Of a stretch of 6,915 nucleotides of DNA, positions 6,214 through 6,915 are shown one piece after another (position 1 is the first letter of the stretch; each line of letters starts with the position of its first letter). A program made the position numbers and the translations under genes. The DNA is from Paracoccaceae bacterium (GTDB taxonomy: Bacteria > Pseudomonadota > Alphaproteobacteria > Rhodobacterales > Rhodobacteraceae): NCBI GenBank assembly GCA_013214715.1, contig JABSSB010000044.1:12377-19291 (forward strand), in the 5' to 3' direction. The notes below the pieces were generated by a model that ran no database searches, was not told the DNA's origin, and saw nothing but the letters and a program-made list of their open reading frames with translations.

Positions 6214-6219
6214 TTATCC
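6204..6219. repeat. Short inverted repeat at the composition breakpoint
   Basis: GGATA-N6-TATCC, a perfect 5-bp inverted repeat that straddles the truncated 5' end of the DUF2306-like remnant and the change from GC-rich to AT-richer DNA. It may be chance; it is listed because of its exact position. Confidence 0.3.
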
Positions 6220-6257
6220 ACCAAACAAAGCTGATAACACACTTCATTTTGAAGGGA

Positions 6258-6668
6258 TTAGCGCTCAATATAACGGCGCCCGGCAACAACGAGGAAGGCG
6301 ACTGCGAAAAAGCATAGGACGATAAGGAGAAACGCTGGAGACGCTCGACATCCCTCAGAAATTGATAAGGCGTAAATTCCGTCGGAATCTCTCCATATCG
6401 ACAATATTGCAAAAGCATAAAATGCAGCCACAGCTGACGCCAATAGTGCGGTCCAAGTCTTTCGAAGCAAGAAGCCTGACAAGAAAAGTCCGATAATCAA
6501 TATTCCCAAGGGCGACACTATTGCATTGAACATGAATTCCAATGGGCCAACTGGACCGGAAGCCGGGTTCCAACTGGGCACTTCTTTGTCGCAAACTTCG
6601 GCAATTGCAAATGTCGGACCCAATATCAGGCCTACCTGAAGCGTGATTTTCTTGAGGAGTTTACCCAT
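6258..6668 (-). CDS. Hypothetical exported membrane protein with three transmembrane helices
   Basis: 136 residues; I do not recognise the family. The N-terminus MGKLLKKITLQVGLILGPTF followed by AIA-EV looks like a signal peptide (two-lysine n-region, hydrophobic core, AxA-type cleavage after residue 23). Three hydrophobic helices follow near 46-67, 71-92 and 111-129. Positive residues fall in the 68-70 loop (LRK) and the C-terminus RRYIER, so by the positive-inside rule the mature N-terminus and the 93-110 loop face the periplasm. Cys26 and Cys107 are both on that side and could form a disulfide. The DNA is visibly AT-richer than the operon, which suggests separate acquisition. There is no clear Shine-Dalgarno site before the ATG at 6668; a weak CTGACA/TTGTGA promoter-like pair with 17-base spacing lies just upstream. 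The coherent topology supports a real gene; its role is unknown. Confidence 0.6.
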   Translation of the reverse strand: MGKLLKKITLQVGLILGPTFAIAEVCDKEVPSWNPASGPVGPLEFMFNAIVSPLGILIIGLFLSGFLLRKTWTALLASAVAAFYAFAILSIWRDSDGIYALSISEGCRASPAFLLIVLCFFAVAFLVVAGRRYIER

Positions 6669-6696
6669 GATTCACAATCAGTAGTTTTCCGTGATG

Positions 6697-6915
6697 TCAG
6701 CTCATTTTAATGGCCAGGACAACCCCCACTGGGGTGTTCTGCGAACTTGGCGACCGACTGCACAACAGAGCAATCCCCGCATCTGCTCGACAACAGGGAT
6801 TGGTTTCCAGACCGTCGTGGCAATCGTCTTTGTTCCAGATGATGTTTTCTGGTTCCTGATCTTCACCTCCTGCTGGCGATGGTTCCAGCGCCACAGAATT
6901 TCGTCCCTTACCATG
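6697..6915 (-). other. Unresolved right-edge region with an open minus-strand frame
   Basis: One minus-strand frame is open from the right edge to a stop at 6699-6697. It could be the C-terminal 72 residues of a gene that begins outside the window, including the cysteine pair NPCCRADAG and the end VVLAIKMS. An overlapping minus frame (ATG at 6914, stop at 6702) is open as well, and neither shows a recognisable domain or strong hydrophobic pattern. A small hairpin, ACCCC/GGGGT with a 4-base loop, lies at 6722-6735 without a U tract. Either a partial gene, a decayed mobile-element fragment or non-coding DNA would fit; I cannot choose. Confidence 0.25.

Noticed and set aside
6242..6254. Hairpin CTTCA-TTT-TGAAG after the membrane protein gene
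   Set aside because: The stem is only 5 bp, AT-rich and without a following U tract on the minus strand, so it is not a convincing terminator.
6002..6418. 138-residue minus-strand open frame
   Set aside because: It is out of frame with both the membrane protein at 6258-6668 and the DUF2306-like remnant, each of which has a coherent hydrophobic pattern; this frame reads as low-sense sequence, apart from a short stretch that might be a frameshifted start of the remnant.
1..6915. CRISPR arrays, tRNA, rRNA or riboswitches
   Set aside because: No spaced direct repeats and no cloverleaf or conserved RNA core was seen on either strand.

Overview
The window looks like a chromosomal segment of an alphaproteobacterium, most likely of the Rhodobacteraceae/Roseobacter group. 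The reasons are GC-rich coding sequence in most of the window, a short GC-rich hairpin repeat of the kind common between genes in that family, a GcvA-type LysR regulator, and family members (acyl-CoA dehydrogenase, ADP-forming-type CoA ligase, cytoplasmic sulfatase) that recur there. This placement is inference from composition and recalled family patterns; no search was run.

Layout. Positions 1-4590 hold a five-gene catabolic operon on the minus strand. In transcription order it is a class II aldolase/adducin-like protein (4590-3835), a membrane di-iron hydroxylase of the fatty acid hydroxylase/sterol desaturase superfamily (3845-2886), a formylglycine-type sulfatase (2889-1513), an acyl-CoA dehydrogenase (1497-337) and the N-terminal 84 residues of a CoA ligase that runs off the left edge (252-1). 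The first three genes overlap by 11 and 4 bases and the fourth follows after 15 bases. A hairpin repeat of about 65 bases separates the dehydrogenase from the ligase. A 100-base divergent promoter region (4591-4690) separates the operon from a LysR-type regulator (4691-5581, plus strand) that probably controls it.

Right of the regulator, a small VOC/glyoxalase-fold gene (5970-5548, minus) runs convergently into the regulator and overlaps its 3' end by 34 bases. Upstream of it is a 5'-truncated remnant of a DUF2306-like membrane protein (6213-6025). At about 6210 the composition changes to visibly AT-richer DNA that carries an orphan exported three-helix membrane protein (6668-6258). The last 220 bases are unresolved: one minus-strand frame stays open to the right edge, but I recognise nothing in it.

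How the genes may work together. Sulfate-ester hydrolysis, membrane hydroxylation, CoA activation and alpha,beta-dehydrogenation under one LysR regulator suggest uptake-independent breakdown of a small sulfated or otherwise esterified carbon compound through CoA thioesters. The substrate cannot be read from the sequence. Two enzymes depart from textbook active sites: the dehydrogenase has Asp at the classic catalytic Glu position, and the aldolase-fold protein keeps its three metal histidines but appears to lack the catalytic Glu of true aldolases. The operon is the best candidate here for an undescribed pathway.
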